Positions 1 to 8,405 of a stretch of DNA of 16,410 nt are shown here, in pieces. The notes beneath the pieces are model-generated. The model had not been told where the DNA came from. It searched no databases and saw only the letters and a program-made list of their open reading frames with translations. A program made the translations under genes and the position numbers. Every line of letters starts with the position of its first letter. Position 1 is the stretch's first letter. Location: contig CAKSQP010000028.1 in NCBI GenBank assembly GCA_934486965.1, forward strand, positions 1 to 16,410, read 5' to 3'. Source of the DNA: an uncultured Eubacteriales bacterium (lineage in GTDB: Bacteria > Bacillota > Clostridia > Oscillospirales > UBA644).

Positions 1-523
1 TGAGTCTGCGCGCGAGCATTGCTACCTGCGGGTGAGAGATACCTGCGGGGCAGCGTGAAGAGCAGACTCCGCACATTACACAGTCGAACGATTCTTCGGC
101 GCATTTGTCAAATTCTCCGCGCTGAGCGTAAGCGATGTACTGCATTACGTTAAGTCCCTGAGTACAACTTTTCGTGCAGGCGTTGCAGCCGACGCAAGCG
201 TAAATTTCGGGATAAAGCTGCATCATTATCTGCTCTGTGGGCTTTATTTTTTCTATATCGTAAACCTGTTTTACGAGCGGGAAGAAGGGAAGCGTTGCGA
301 CATACATATCATTTTCGACTTTCGTCTGGCAAGCAAGACATGTTTTGAGTTCGCGGTCGCCCTTTATACGGTAGATAGTTGCGCACGCACCGCAAAAACC
401 GTTGCGGCAGCCGCAGCCGCGGACAAGTTGATAACCCGCGTATTCCATAGCGCGCATTATAGTAAGATCGTCCGGAACGCTGTATTTTTTGCCGAACAGA
501 TAGACATTTACCATATTAGCCAT
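1..523 (-). CDS. SdhB/TfrB-like iron-sulfur protein (predicted fumarate reductase subunit B), C-terminus outside window
   Basis: The first 174 residues are visible; the gene runs off the left edge. I translated it from the ATG at 521-523, which follows an AAGGAG site 8 bases upstream and lies 15 bases after flxA. Residues 1-80 form a plant-type [2Fe-2S] ferredoxin domain with C39, C44, C47 and C62 in the SdhB spacing (C-x4-C-x2-C-x14-C), plus extra C37 and C65. Residues 105-165 carry two four-Cys sets, C110/C113/C116/C120 and C148/C151/C154/C158. This is the layout of succinate dehydrogenase/fumarate reductase subunit B and of the N-terminal half of methanogen thiol:fumarate reductase TfrB. 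No membrane segment is visible. Being last in an operon with mdh, fumC and hdr-flx, it probably wires the Hdr/Flx complex to a flavoprotein fumarate reductase encoded just outside the window. Family call is firm; the fumarate role is inferred from context. Confidence 0.8.
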   Translation of the reverse strand, partial: MANMVNVYLFGKKYSVPDDLTIMRAMEYAGYQLVRGCGCRNGFCGACATIYRIKGDRELKTCLACQTKVENDMYVATLPFFPLVKQVYDIEKIKPTEQIMMQLYPEIYACVGCNACTKSCTQGLNVMQYIAYAQRGEFDKCAEESFDCVMCGVCSSRCPAGISHPQVAMLARRL

Positions 524-538
524 TTCAAAATCTCCTTA

Positions 539-1372
539 TCAATATTCGTTGGGAAGTTCGTCGAGTTCGTCACAACGGAAAACAGGACCGTCTTTGCAGA
601 CGTATTTGGAACCGATGTTGCATCTTCCGCATTTGCCTATTCCGCATTTCATACGCAATTCCATTGTCGTATAGACCTGCGTTTTGTCAAATCCGAGTTC
701 CTGAAGTCCGGCAAGGGTAAATTTGATCATTATCGGCGGACCGCAGAGAATTGCGATTTTGTCGGTCGAAAATCCGAGTTCCTTGACATAGTTCGGAACA
801 AATCCGACATGACCCGACCATTCGGGCTGTTCGCGGTCTATCGTAAGATGAACCGTGACTCCTGCGTCGCTTGACCATTCGTCGATGATTTCTTTATAAT
901 CGACCAGATCCTGCATACTGCGCGAACCGTAAACGATATCGATTTTGCCGTAACGGTCGCGGTAGTGGCGGCAGTAGTTTATAACAGAACGGAGAGGTGC
1001 AAGACCTATACCTCCTGCAATGAAGAGCATATCGTGACCGACAAATTCCGTATCGACGGGGAAAGGTCTGCCGTAAGGTCCTCTTATGGTTATCTGCTGA
1101 CCGACTTCCATTGAATGGAGCCATTCGGTAACGCAGCCGCATTTCTTAATGGAAAATTCCATAAATTCGGTATTTGTCGGGGAAGAAGTTATCGAAAACA
1201 TTGCTTCGCCGACACCAGGAATCGAAAGCATCGCGCACTGTCCGGGTTTATGCTCGAAGGCTTTTTTGCCGTCGGGGGGCACAACTCTGAAGGTCTTAAC
1301 GTCGGGGGTGTCGATCCTTATATCGGTAACAACTCCGACGACCGGGATCAAAGGTTCTTTTATCTCAGCCAT
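539..1372 (-). CDS. flxA: FlxA-like FAD/NAD(P)H oxidoreductase subunit with C-terminal [2Fe-2S] site
   Basis: A 277-residue protein of the ferredoxin-NADP reductase fold, as in sulfhydrogenase gamma, dihydroorotate dehydrogenase PyrK and FlxA of Flx-Hdr complexes. A beta-barrel FAD domain carries FSITSSP near residues 59-65. The nucleotide-binding domain has FIAGGIGLAPLRS (117-129) and CGPPIM (210-215). The tail binds a [2Fe-2S] cluster through C243, C248, C251 and C259. It should take hydride from NAD(P)H onto FAD in the cytoplasm and pass electrons to the FlxB/FlxC iron-sulfur subunits. The start overlaps the flxB stop by 8 bases and has GGAGG 8 bases upstream, so translation is probably coupled. 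NADH rather than NADPH is expected from characterised Flx-Hdr systems; the sequence alone does not decide this. Confidence 0.88.
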   Translation of the reverse strand: MAEIKEPLIPVVGVVTDIRIDTPDVKTFRVVPPDGKKAFEHKPGQCAMLSIPGVGEAMFSITSSPTNTEFMEFSIKKCGCVTEWLHSMEVGQQITIRGPYGRPFPVDTEFVGHDMLFIAGGIGLAPLRSVINYCRHYRDRYGKIDIVYGSRSMQDLVDYKEIIDEWSSDAGVTVHLTIDREQPEWSGHVGFVPNYVKELGFSTDKIAILCGPPIMIKFTLAGLQELGFDKTQVYTTMELRMKCGIGKCGRCNIGSKYVCKDGPVFRCDELDELPNEY

Positions 1373-2390
1373 TTTTGCGACCTCCTAACTTTTTCATTAC
1401 TTTGACAATGTTCATCTGTATCGGGCATTTCGAAAGACATCTTCCGCAGCCGACGCAGGAGAAAAGTCCGTCGTTGTTTGTCGGATAATAAACAAGTTTG
1501 TGCATAAAACGCTGACGGAAACGTTCAAGTTGTGTAAGTCTCGGCTGCCCTGCGGACATCTTTGTGAATTCGGAATACATACAGGAGTCCCAGCAACGGA
1601 AACGTTTTATTCCGTGACCGGTGTTGAAATCTTTTATGTCGTAGCACTGGCAGGTCGGACAAACGAAAGTACAGGTTCCGCAGCCGAGGCAGGATTCGGA
1701 AAGTTCCGCCCATTCCGGAGCATTGAAAAATTCCTCGGTCTTGCCCGAACCGAAAGCGTCCTTTTTAAGAGATGCAAGCGGCAATTTTTCAAGTCTGTCT
1801 CTTATCGTTTTTTTCTGCTCTTCGACGGCTTTATTATCTGCGTCTTCGGTTATTTTTTCAAGAGAAGAGAGCAGTTTTTTGCCTTTTTCGGTTTTTGCGT
1901 CCATATAAAGAGCGTCGTCCGTTTTGTAGCAGACGATATCTCCCTCGGGTTCTGCCGCGTCGATGTCAAACGTCTTACAGAAACAGGTTTCCGTCGGACG
2001 AGTGCAGGCGACCGACATTATAACGCCGTGATTTCGTCTGTTCATATAGTATGTATCAACGGGTTCGGCAAGGAAAACTCTGTCGAGAACGTCAAAACTT
2101 TTTACGTCGCAGGCTCTTATTCCGAAAATTACGAAATCTTCGGTTTCGCTGCGGCTGTCGATAACTTCGATATTCTTTCCTTCAATTTTGAAATCCATAA
2201 GGTTTTCGGTCTGCGGAAAGAAGAAGTCTTTTGCGCTTCTTACGGTGTTGAGGGCTGAGGAAAGGGTCTTTGTCTCGTCCCATTTTTCAAATTTCGCACC
2301 GGCTTTGGTGTCCACCGGAAGATAAAGCGTTTCGTTTGCGGAAATTTCGGCAAACAGGGCGGGAAGTTTTTCAATAGAGATCTTACGCAT
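1365..2390 (-). CDS. flxB: FlxB-like 4Fe-4S dicluster electron-transfer subunit (sulfhydrogenase beta-like)
   Basis: A 341-residue iron-sulfur protein. I chose ATG at 2390 over an in-frame GTG at 2399, because AAAGGGG lies 8 bases before the ATG and overlaps the GTG. The N-terminal part has the motif GIRACDVKSFDVLDR (90-104) found in anaerobic sulfite reductase A and sulfhydrogenase beta subunits. The C-terminal part holds two [4Fe-4S] sets, C234/C237/C240/C244 and C312/C315/C318/C322. Other Cys residues (C129, C136, C138, C247, C249, C266, C270) could bind more clusters. It should relay electrons between FlxA and the FlxC/FlxD-HdrA side. It overlaps flxC by 8 bases and flxA by 8 bases, so the four flx genes are translated as a unit. 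The FlxB versus FlxC label follows gene order and size and could be swapped. Confidence 0.82.
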   Translation of the reverse strand: MRKISIEKLPALFAEISANETLYLPVDTKAGAKFEKWDETKTLSSALNTVRSAKDFFFPQTENLMDFKIEGKNIEVIDSRSETEDFVIFGIRACDVKSFDVLDRVFLAEPVDTYYMNRRNHGVIMSVACTRPTETCFCKTFDIDAAEPEGDIVCYKTDDALYMDAKTEKGKKLLSSLEKITEDADNKAVEEQKKTIRDRLEKLPLASLKKDAFGSGKTEEFFNAPEWAELSESCLGCGTCTFVCPTCQCYDIKDFNTGHGIKRFRCWDSCMYSEFTKMSAGQPRLTQLERFRQRFMHKLVYYPTNNDGLFSCVGCGRCLSKCPIQMNIVKVMKKLGGRKNG

Positions 2391-3372
2391 GGTTTCCACC
2401 CCTTTCTACGGCTTCGGACGGTTCGAGGTCGTCTACCGTGAAGTTTACGATGGGCGCGCGGCTTCCGACTTCCGCTCCCGCCTGATAAAATCCGTAAAAG
2501 TCGTTTATATCTTTAATGAATTTTCTGTTGAGAAGGTGCAGGGGAATATGCTGGGGGCAAACGCGCGAACATTCGCCGCAGTCGGTACATCTTCCGACAA
2601 CGTGGAACGCTCTTATAATATGGAACATCTTTTCTTCAAAAGAGTTCGACGCCGCCTTGTTTTCAACTCCCGAATAGGGGTTGTCGAAAACGCATTTTTC
2701 GCAGGTGCAGGCGGGGCATACATCGCGGCAGGCGTTGCAGCGGATACAGCGGGAAAGTTCGCCCTGCCAGAATTCGTAACGTTCGTCGGGAGTCATCTTT
2801 TCGATGGCTTCGACCTCGTCAAAACGGTGGCTGTCAAGAACTTCTCCGTCTTCTCCGAGAAGTTCGTCGTAGGCGACGTGCTTTTTCGATTTGCAGTTTA
2901 TGCATCTGTCGGAAAGGACATCGTTTCTGTCAAAAGAAAGTTTGCCGTCATAAAGCGTTTCTATTTCAACGGTTTTTCCGTTATCCGAAACCGAAACTAT
3001 TCCCTCGGCTTTTTCTTTTATCCTGTTTGTTTCAAGCATGCCGGAGCAGGGAACTCCTACTGCATAGACCTTTTCTCTGTCAAAGCGGTGTTCTGTAAGC
3101 AACTGGTTAAAACTGTAACTGTCGCAGGGTTTTAAGAACACAAGGACTTTGCTTTCGGTTTTTGCGGTTTCTTTAATCAGATATTTGGAGAAGTTCGCTC
3201 CGCAGAAATCGTTCAAGACAAATTCTTCGAGAGAATTTTCATCGGTAAAGACCGCGGGAGTTACGTCATAAGCAAACTCTCCGATCTTCCAGCCGAGAAC
3301 TCTGTCGACAGTTCCGTTCTTTAAGAGTTCGGCTGCCTTTGAAGTGAGAATTTCACGTTTTATTTCTTGCAT
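2383..3372 (-). CDS. flxC: FlxC-like 4Fe-4S dicluster electron-transfer subunit
   Basis: A 329-residue protein related to FlxB and to the beta subunits of sulfhydrogenases. An open frame continues 34 codons upstream, but the ATG at 3372 is preceded by GGAGG 8 bases away and sits at the flxD stop (13-base overlap), so the extension is unlikely. Features are FLKPCDSYSF (79-88), a CINC pair (157-160), and two [4Fe-4S] motifs, C209/C212/C215/C219 followed by a CTCEKC stretch, and C262/C265/C268/C272. The tail (about 300-329) has no recognisable motif. The role is soluble electron transfer inside the Flx module. A pair of beta-like subunits (FlxB and FlxC) together with FlxA and FlxD is the hallmark of Flx-Hdr clusters, and no hydrogenase large or small subunit is present here. 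Confidence 0.82.
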   Translation of the reverse strand: MQEIKREILTSKAAELLKNGTVDRVLGWKIGEFAYDVTPAVFTDENSLEEFVLNDFCGANFSKYLIKETAKTESKVLVFLKPCDSYSFNQLLTEHRFDREKVYAVGVPCSGMLETNRIKEKAEGIVSVSDNGKTVEIETLYDGKLSFDRNDVLSDRCINCKSKKHVAYDELLGEDGEVLDSHRFDEVEAIEKMTPDERYEFWQGELSRCIRCNACRDVCPACTCEKCVFDNPYSGVENKAASNSFEEKMFHIIRAFHVVGRCTDCGECSRVCPQHIPLHLLNRKFIKDINDFYGFYQAGAEVGSRAPIVNFTVDDLEPSEAVERGGNHA

Positions 3373-3794
3373 CGTAAATCCTCCAGTCTCTTGTTTTCTC
3401 CGAGAGCCGCAACCGTCTGAACGAAATCGTTCATTGTTGCCGCAAACTTCGCGCCCTCGGCTGCGCTTACCCATTCGACTCTTGTTCTTTCCTTTTCGAT
3501 GCCGAGATAATCAAGCATTGAGAAGAGAAGAGCCATACGGCGACGGGTGTAGTAGTTTCCGGAGGTGTAGTGACAGTCTCCGGGGTGGCAGCCGCAGAGG
3601 ATAACTCCGTCCGCGCCGCGCTGAAACGCTCTGAGAATAAACATCGGGTTTACTCTGCAGGAGCAGGGAACTCTGATGATTTTTACATCTGCCGGATAAT
3701 TAAGTCTGTTGTTTCCCGCGAGGTCGGCGCCTGCATAGGAACACCAGTTGCAGCAAAACGCAACTATTAGAGGTTTATATTCGTTTACTTGCAT
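3360..3794 (-). CDS. flxD: FlxD/MvhD-like [2Fe-2S] linker between Flx and HdrA
   Basis: A 144-residue protein with the full MvhD signature: CCNWCSYAGAD (14-24), RVPCSCRVNP (41-50) and GCHPGDCHYTSGN (68-80). In methanogens MvhD carries a [2Fe-2S] cluster and hands electrons from the hydrogenase to HdrA; FlxD does the same from the NADH-oxidising Flx subunits. The start codon overlaps the end of hdrA by 10 bases, which fits a physical contact between the products. GGAGG lies about 10 bases upstream. C46 replaces the Gly usual in the CSGRV motif, a small deviation of unknown meaning. MvhD-family identity is secure; the Flx assignment comes from the flx neighbours and the absence of mvhA/mvhG. 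Confidence 0.9.
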   Translation of the reverse strand: MQVNEYKPLIVAFCCNWCSYAGADLAGNNRLNYPADVKIIRVPCSCRVNPMFILRAFQRGADGVILCGCHPGDCHYTSGNYYTRRRMALLFSMLDYLGIEKERTRVEWVSAAEGAKFAATMNDFVQTVAALGENKRLEDLRCKK

Positions 3795-5779
3795 ATCGCG
3801 TCAACCTCCGCCATTATTTGTTTATTCATGAAGCCTCTGAGGTCCATAGCGCCGGACATACACGCGACGGTGCATGCTCCACAGCCCTGACAGACCGCTT
3901 CGTTTACGACCGCTACGCGGCGAACTTTTGTTGTACGGTCGGGCATTCTGAATTCCTTGTTCTGATAGGTGATGGCCCCGTAAGGACAAACCTTTTCACA
4001 GGTCGAACATCCGTTACACATCATTTCGTCGGAATGAGCAACGCACGGGTTACCTACGAGCTTATCCTTGCAGAGAAGACCGATAACCTTGGACGCTGCG
4101 GCTCCTGCCTGCGAAACGGTTTCCGGAATATCTTTCGGTCCCTGGCAGGCTCCCGAAAGGAATACGCCTGCCGTCGGGCTTTCGACCGGACGGAGTTTCG
4201 GATGAGCTTCGGTGAAGAAGTCGTTTGTATCCATACTTGCGGTAAGCATTGTTGCAAGGTGTCTTGCCGATTTATCGGGTTCGATCGCCGCGGCAAGAAC
4301 TACGAGATCTGCGTCGATGTGAAGCTGCTTTCCGTAAAGCAGGTCGGACGCCTGAACTTTAAGTTTTCCGTCTTCGGGAGAAACTTTTCCGACCATACCT
4401 TTTATGTAATGAACCCCGTATTCTTCGACCGCACGGCGATAGAACTCATCGAAATTCTTACCTGGTGTACGGACGTCTATATAGAAAACATAAACATCGG
4501 TGTCGGGATATTTGTCTCTTATAAGCATTGCATGTTTTGCTGTATACATACAGCAGATTTTCGAGCAGTATTCTTTGCCTTTGTCCGCGCATGCCGAACA
4601 ACGCGAGCCTACGCACTGAACAAATACGATAGTGTGCGGGTGTTCGCCGTCGGACGGACGGAGAAGCGTACCGCCGGTAGGTCCTGCGGCGTTCATTAAA
4701 CGTTCGAGTTCGAGAGACGTGATGACGTCTTTTGACTGCGAATAAGCAAATTCGTCGAATTTTTCCATCGAAATGGGGTTAAATCCCGTTGCGGCGACAA
4801 TTGCACCGTACTTTTCTTCGATAAATTCGTCTTTTGCCTTATAGTCGATAGCACCTGCGGTGCAGACTTTCGAGCAGACTCCGCATTTGCCCGTTTTGAG
4901 CATCATGCAGTAGTTGGGGTCGATAGTTGCGACCTTGGGGACTGCCTGAGCAAACGGAATATAGATTGCACGGCGGTTATCCATTCCGAGGTTGAATTCG
5001 TTCGGAACTTTTTTCTGCGGACATTTTTCGGTACATGCTCCGCAGCCGGTGCATACGTCTTCTTTTACATATCTTGCTTTACGCTTTATAGTTACGTTGA
5101 AATTGCCGACAAATCCTTTTACGTCGGTAACTTCGGAGTAAGAGAAAATTCTTATTTTGTCATTCTGGGCGACATCGACCATTTTCGGGGTAAGAATACA
5201 AGCCGCACAGTCGAGCGTCGGGAACGTTTTGTCGAGCTGAGCCATTTTGCCGCCGATAGTCGGTTTTGTTTCGACGATATCGACAGGGAAGCCAGCGTCG
5301 GCAATATCGAGAGCCGTCTGAATTCCGGCGATACCTCCGCCTATGACAAGCGCTCTTTTTGTTACGGGGCTTTCACCCGGAGTGAGCGGTGCGTTGAGGT
5401 TTACTTTTGCAACAGCCGCTTTTGCAAGAATAATTGCTTTTGCGGTGCCGACGGGCATATCTTTATGTACCCAAGAGCACTGCTCTCTTATATTTGCGAT
5501 TTCAACCATATAGGGGTTGAGACCTGCCGCCGCTGCGGTTTTTCTGAAGGTCGCCTCGTGCATACGGGGGGAACAGGAACAAATTACTATTCCGGTGAGA
5601 TTATTCTCGTGAATAGCGTTTATTATCATGTTCTGACCCGCCTGCGAACACATATACTGATAATCTGTGGAGAAAGCAACCCCGGGTTCTTTTTTCATGG
5701 CTTCGGCAACAGCCTTTACATCTACCGTACCCGCGATATTGGTACCGCAGTGGCAGACAAATACGCCGATTCTCTGCAT
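3785..5779 (-). CDS. hdrA: HdrA, FAD-containing electron-bifurcating subunit
   Basis: A 664-residue full-length HdrA, the usual size for the short single-HdrA form. From the N-terminus: a Cys-rich domain with CHCG (9-12), C44 and CSC (67-69); a Rossmann FAD site VIGGGIAGIQTALDIA (145-160); an inserted ferredoxin domain with C243/C246/C249/C253 and C291/C299/C302/C306; the HdrA Cys cluster region with C389, C394, C405, C409 and C410; and a C-terminal two-cluster ferredoxin (C588/C591/C594/C598 and C630/C633/C636/C640). In characterised systems the FAD of HdrA splits electron pairs: one goes to ferredoxin at low potential, the other through HdrC to HdrB. All expected motifs are present, so bifurcation is possible. 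GGAGA lies 8 bases before the start, and flxD overlaps its end. Confidence 0.93.
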   Translation of the reverse strand: MQRIGVFVCHCGTNIAGTVDVKAVAEAMKKEPGVAFSTDYQYMCSQAGQNMIINAIHENNLTGIVICSCSPRMHEATFRKTAAAAGLNPYMVEIANIREQCSWVHKDMPVGTAKAIILAKAAVAKVNLNAPLTPGESPVTKRALVIGGGIAGIQTALDIADAGFPVDIVETKPTIGGKMAQLDKTFPTLDCAACILTPKMVDVAQNDKIRIFSYSEVTDVKGFVGNFNVTIKRKARYVKEDVCTGCGACTEKCPQKKVPNEFNLGMDNRRAIYIPFAQAVPKVATIDPNYCMMLKTGKCGVCSKVCTAGAIDYKAKDEFIEEKYGAIVAATGFNPISMEKFDEFAYSQSKDVITSLELERLMNAAGPTGGTLLRPSDGEHPHTIVFVQCVGSRCSACADKGKEYCSKICCMYTAKHAMLIRDKYPDTDVYVFYIDVRTPGKNFDEFYRRAVEEYGVHYIKGMVGKVSPEDGKLKVQASDLLYGKQLHIDADLVVLAAAIEPDKSARHLATMLTASMDTNDFFTEAHPKLRPVESPTAGVFLSGACQGPKDIPETVSQAGAAASKVIGLLCKDKLVGNPCVAHSDEMMCNGCSTCEKVCPYGAITYQNKEFRMPDRTTKVRRVAVVNEAVCQGCGACTVACMSGAMDLRGFMNKQIMAEVDAICK

Positions 5780-5796
5780 GGTTAAATTCTCCTTTC

Positions 5797-6189
5797 CTAT
5801 TTAGAATATTTACGCATTGCGGAAACGATAGCCTGCTGCGGAAGATCTTCGTCGAGAAGTTCGGGAATATCGTTCGCAGTAAGGTGATTTGCGCCTTTTT
5901 CACGGATAACCGCAAGTCTTACGGCTTCGACGAGTTTCGCAGGCTCAACGCCTCTCGGACATCTGTCAACGCACGCAAAACAGGTAAGACATTTGTAAAT
6001 GGAATTTGATTTCATAAGGGTGTCAATGTCGCCCGTTTCCACCATATAAACAAACTGGTGCGGGTGATATTCCATTTCATCATAAGAAGGGCAGGTGGCG
6101 GAACATTTTCCGCATCTCATACATTTCAGCGGATTTACGCCGCTCATTCTGAGTATCTGCTCTTTGCGGAGTTCGTTTTTACTTTGCAT
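5797..6189 (-). CDS. hdrC: HdrC, two-[4Fe-4S] relay subunit
   Basis: A 130-residue soluble protein with two [4Fe-4S] motifs, C23/C26/C29/C33 (CMRCGKCSATCP) and C67/C70/C73/C77 (CLTCFACVDRCP). Both are followed by Pro, as in HdrC of heterodisulfide reductase-type complexes. It passes electrons from HdrA to the HdrB active site. The start overlaps hdrB by 11 bases and has GGAGG 7 bases upstream, so HdrB and HdrC should be made in equal amounts. Seventeen bases separate it from hdrA. There is no membrane anchor, which excludes the HdrDE/DsrMK type of complex. Confidence 0.9.
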   Translation of the reverse strand: MQSKNELRKEQILRMSGVNPLKCMRCGKCSATCPSYDEMEYHPHQFVYMVETGDIDTLMKSNSIYKCLTCFACVDRCPRGVEPAKLVEAVRLAVIREKGANHLTANDIPELLDEDLPQQAIVSAMRKYSK

Positions 6190-6985
6190 CGTACTCCTCC
6201 TTTATTCCGAGAGCCTCGGCAAGAAGTTCCGTAAAGTAAATTACGGGAATATCTCCGTCGGCTTTTGTAAGATTGTATTTACAGAGCGGGCAAGCGGTTA
6301 CCATTATGTCGGCACCGTGCTTTTTCGCGCTTTCTTTGACCGCCGAAGAACGTTTCTTCGCGGCGTCTTTATCTTCGAGAACTATGTATCCGCCGCAACA
6401 TTCGTTTCTTAAGGGATAAACGACGGGTTCTGCACCGAGCGCACGGATAAAATCTTCCATTATTTTCGGATTTTCAGCGTCGTCGAATGCCATTACTTTG
6501 CCGGGGCGGAGCAGGAGACAGCCGTAATAAGCGGCGATCTTTTTGCCCGTAAGCGGTTTTACGACCGCTTCTTTTAATTTGTCGAAACCGACGACGTCAC
6601 GCAACAGTTCAAGATAGTGGTAAACGGTCGTTTCTCCGTTGTAGGGGACAAACGGTTTGCCGTCCTGAAGCATATACATATTGACTTTCGACGCGAAGTC
6701 GGGGTCGGTCTGAAGCGCGTGATTTGTCTGTTTTATAACATTATGGCAGGCGGAACAAACGGTAACGAGAGGTTCGTTTTCGTCTCTTGCCGCAGTAAGG
6801 GCGCGGACGCTCGAAAGTTTTGTCGCGATCTCGTCCTTGGCGGTAACAAAAACGCCTCCGCAGCACTGCCAGTCTTTTATTTCGCAAAGTTCTACGCCCA
6901 ACTTCTTTGCACATTCCCTTGCGTAAAAATCAAGGTCTTTCGCCTTTGTGCGAAGAGTGCAGCCGGGGAAATAACTGACTTTCAT
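6179..6985 (-). CDS. hdrB: HdrB, catalytic subunit with two CCG domains
   Basis: A 268-residue protein with two complete Cys-rich CCG domains: C9, C41-C42, C77/C80 and C156, C196-C197, C232/C235. In methanogen HdrB these ligate two noncubane [4Fe-4S] clusters that cleave the CoM-S-S-CoB disulfide. Bacteria lack that substrate, so the acceptor must differ. In sulfate reducers DsrC has been proposed; here the operon points to fumarate through a TfrB/SdhB-like partner, or to an unknown disulfide. Both clusters look intact, so a catalytic role is retained. AAGGAAGG precedes the start, and fumC ends only 25 bases upstream. Family assignment is secure; the physiological acceptor is open. Confidence 0.9.
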   Translation of the reverse strand: MKVSYFPGCTLRTKAKDLDFYARECAKKLGVELCEIKDWQCCGGVFVTAKDEIATKLSSVRALTAARDENEPLVTVCSACHNVIKQTNHALQTDPDFASKVNMYMLQDGKPFVPYNGETTVYHYLELLRDVVGFDKLKEAVVKPLTGKKIAAYYGCLLLRPGKVMAFDDAENPKIMEDFIRALGAEPVVYPLRNECCGGYIVLEDKDAAKKRSSAVKESAKKHGADIMVTACPLCKYNLTKADGDIPVIYFTELLAEALGIKEEYDAK

Positions 6986-7010
6986 TTTAATACCTTCCTT
7001 TTTGCTTCAA

Positions 7011-8387
7011 TCAGACCATTTGTTCGGGGTGGAAAACCTCGTCGAACTTTTCGGCGGTCAGGAAACCGAGAGCAACGCACGCTTCTTTTAAGGAAATGTT
7101 TTCCTTAAACGCTTTTTTCGCGGTCTTTGCGGCGTTTTCATATCCGATATACGGATTGAGCGCGGTTACGAGCATAAGGGAATTGTGCAGATTGTGATAC
7201 ATCTTTTCCTTGTTTGCGGTGATTCCGACAGCGCAGTTCTTGTTGAAGGAAAGAATTGCCTCTGCGAGAAGTCTTGCCGACTGCAGGAAATTATAAGCCG
7301 CAACAGGCATGAATACGTTGAGTTCGAAGTTGCCCTGCGACGCCGCCATTCCTACCGCGACATCGTTACCCATAACCTGAACCGCAACCATCGTTACGGC
7401 TTCGCACTGGGTCGGGTTTACCTTTCCCGGCATTATCGACGAACCGGGTTCGTTTTCGGGAATATGGATTTCTCCGAGACCGTCGCGAGGTCCGCTTGCG
7501 AGCCAGCGAACGTCGTTTGCAATTTTCATCATATCGCAGGCGGTCGCTTTTATCGCACCGTGCGCGAAGACAAGTTCGTCTTTTGAAGTTAAAGAATGGA
7601 ATTTATTCGGGGCTGTGACGAACGGTTTTCCCGTGAGTTCGGCAGCCTTTTTTGCTACAAGTTCATCAAAACCTTTGGGAGCGTTAAGTCCCGTTCCTAC
7701 CGCAGTCCCTCCGAGAGCGAGTTCGTAAAGCGGTTTCAGTGCAAGGCGAAGAAGTTCGACGTCTCTTTCAAGACTTGAACGCCAGCCTGAAATTTCTTGG
7801 CTGAATTTTATCGGGGTCGCGTCCTGAAGATGTGTTCTTCCCGATTTGACAATGCCTTCGTTTTCTTTTTCAAGGCGTTTGAAGGTTTCGATAAGTGTTT
7901 CTATTGCGGGAATGAGTTTGTCTTCAAGAACCGTGACTGCCGAAATGTGCATTGCGGTCGGGAAAGTGTCGTTTGAAGACTGGCTCATATTGATATCGTC
8001 ATTCGGGTGGCAGAGTTTTTTGCCTGCTATCTGATTTGCTCTGTTTGCGATGACTTCGTTTGCGTTCATATTCGACTGGGTCCCCGAACCTGTCTGCCAT
8101 ACGACAAGAGGGAAGTGGTCGTTGAGTTTTCCGGAAATAACTTCGTCGCACGCTTCGGTTATTGCCGCAAGTTTTTCTGCGGTCATCTTTTCGGGACGGA
8201 GTTCGGCGTTCGCCATTGCCGCCGCTCTCTTCAGAATTCCGAAAGCGTGTGTTATTTCTCTCGGCATGGTTTCGATCCCGACGCCGATCTCAAAATTTTC
8301 GTGACTTCTCTGGGTCTGCGCCGCCCACAGCCTGTCGGCAGGGACTTTCATTTCGCCCATTGAATCGTGTTCTATACGGTACTCCAT
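7011..8387 (-). CDS. fumC: Class II fumarate hydratase
   Basis: A 458-residue iron-independent fumarase, the normal length for FumC. Family motifs are present: TGSGTQSNMNANEV (99-112), the catalytic-His region SGRTHLQDATP (182-192, with H186), and the fumarase/aspartase signature GSSIMPGKVNPTQ (315-327) on the mobile loop with the catalytic serine. It interconverts malate and fumarate in the cytosol. It sits 18 bases after mdh and 25 bases before hdrB, each with its own GGAGG-type site, so malate dehydrogenase, fumarase and the Hdr/Flx genes are probably one transcript. In this context the likely direction is malate to fumarate. Aspartase shares the superfamily, but the N-terminal motif and the overall match favour fumarase. 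Confidence 0.95.
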   Translation of the reverse strand: MEYRIEHDSMGEMKVPADRLWAAQTQRSHENFEIGVGIETMPREITHAFGILKRAAAMANAELRPEKMTAEKLAAITEACDEVISGKLNDHFPLVVWQTGSGTQSNMNANEVIANRANQIAGKKLCHPNDDINMSQSSNDTFPTAMHISAVTVLEDKLIPAIETLIETFKRLEKENEGIVKSGRTHLQDATPIKFSQEISGWRSSLERDVELLRLALKPLYELALGGTAVGTGLNAPKGFDELVAKKAAELTGKPFVTAPNKFHSLTSKDELVFAHGAIKATACDMMKIANDVRWLASGPRDGLGEIHIPENEPGSSIMPGKVNPTQCEAVTMVAVQVMGNDVAVGMAASQGNFELNVFMPVAAYNFLQSARLLAEAILSFNKNCAVGITANKEKMYHNLHNSLMLVTALNPYIGYENAAKTAKKAFKENISLKEACVALGFLTAEKFDEVFHPEQMV

Positions 8388-8405
8388 ACGTTTTTCCTCC
8401 GTAAA

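Noticed and set aside
3373..3474. N-terminal extension of flxC by 34 codons
   Set aside because: It lies within flxD, has no ribosome binding site, and the internal ATG at 3372 has GGAGG at ideal spacing.
539..3794. Hydrogenase-linked (Mvh-type) complex instead of Flx
   Set aside because: No [NiFe] large or small subunit in the cluster; the FAD/NAD subunit and two beta-like subunits fit Flx.
3818..4699. 293-codon open frame opposite hdrA
   Set aside because: Shadow of hdrA in a GC-biased frame; the residue pattern is unlike a protein family and hdrA motifs are complete.
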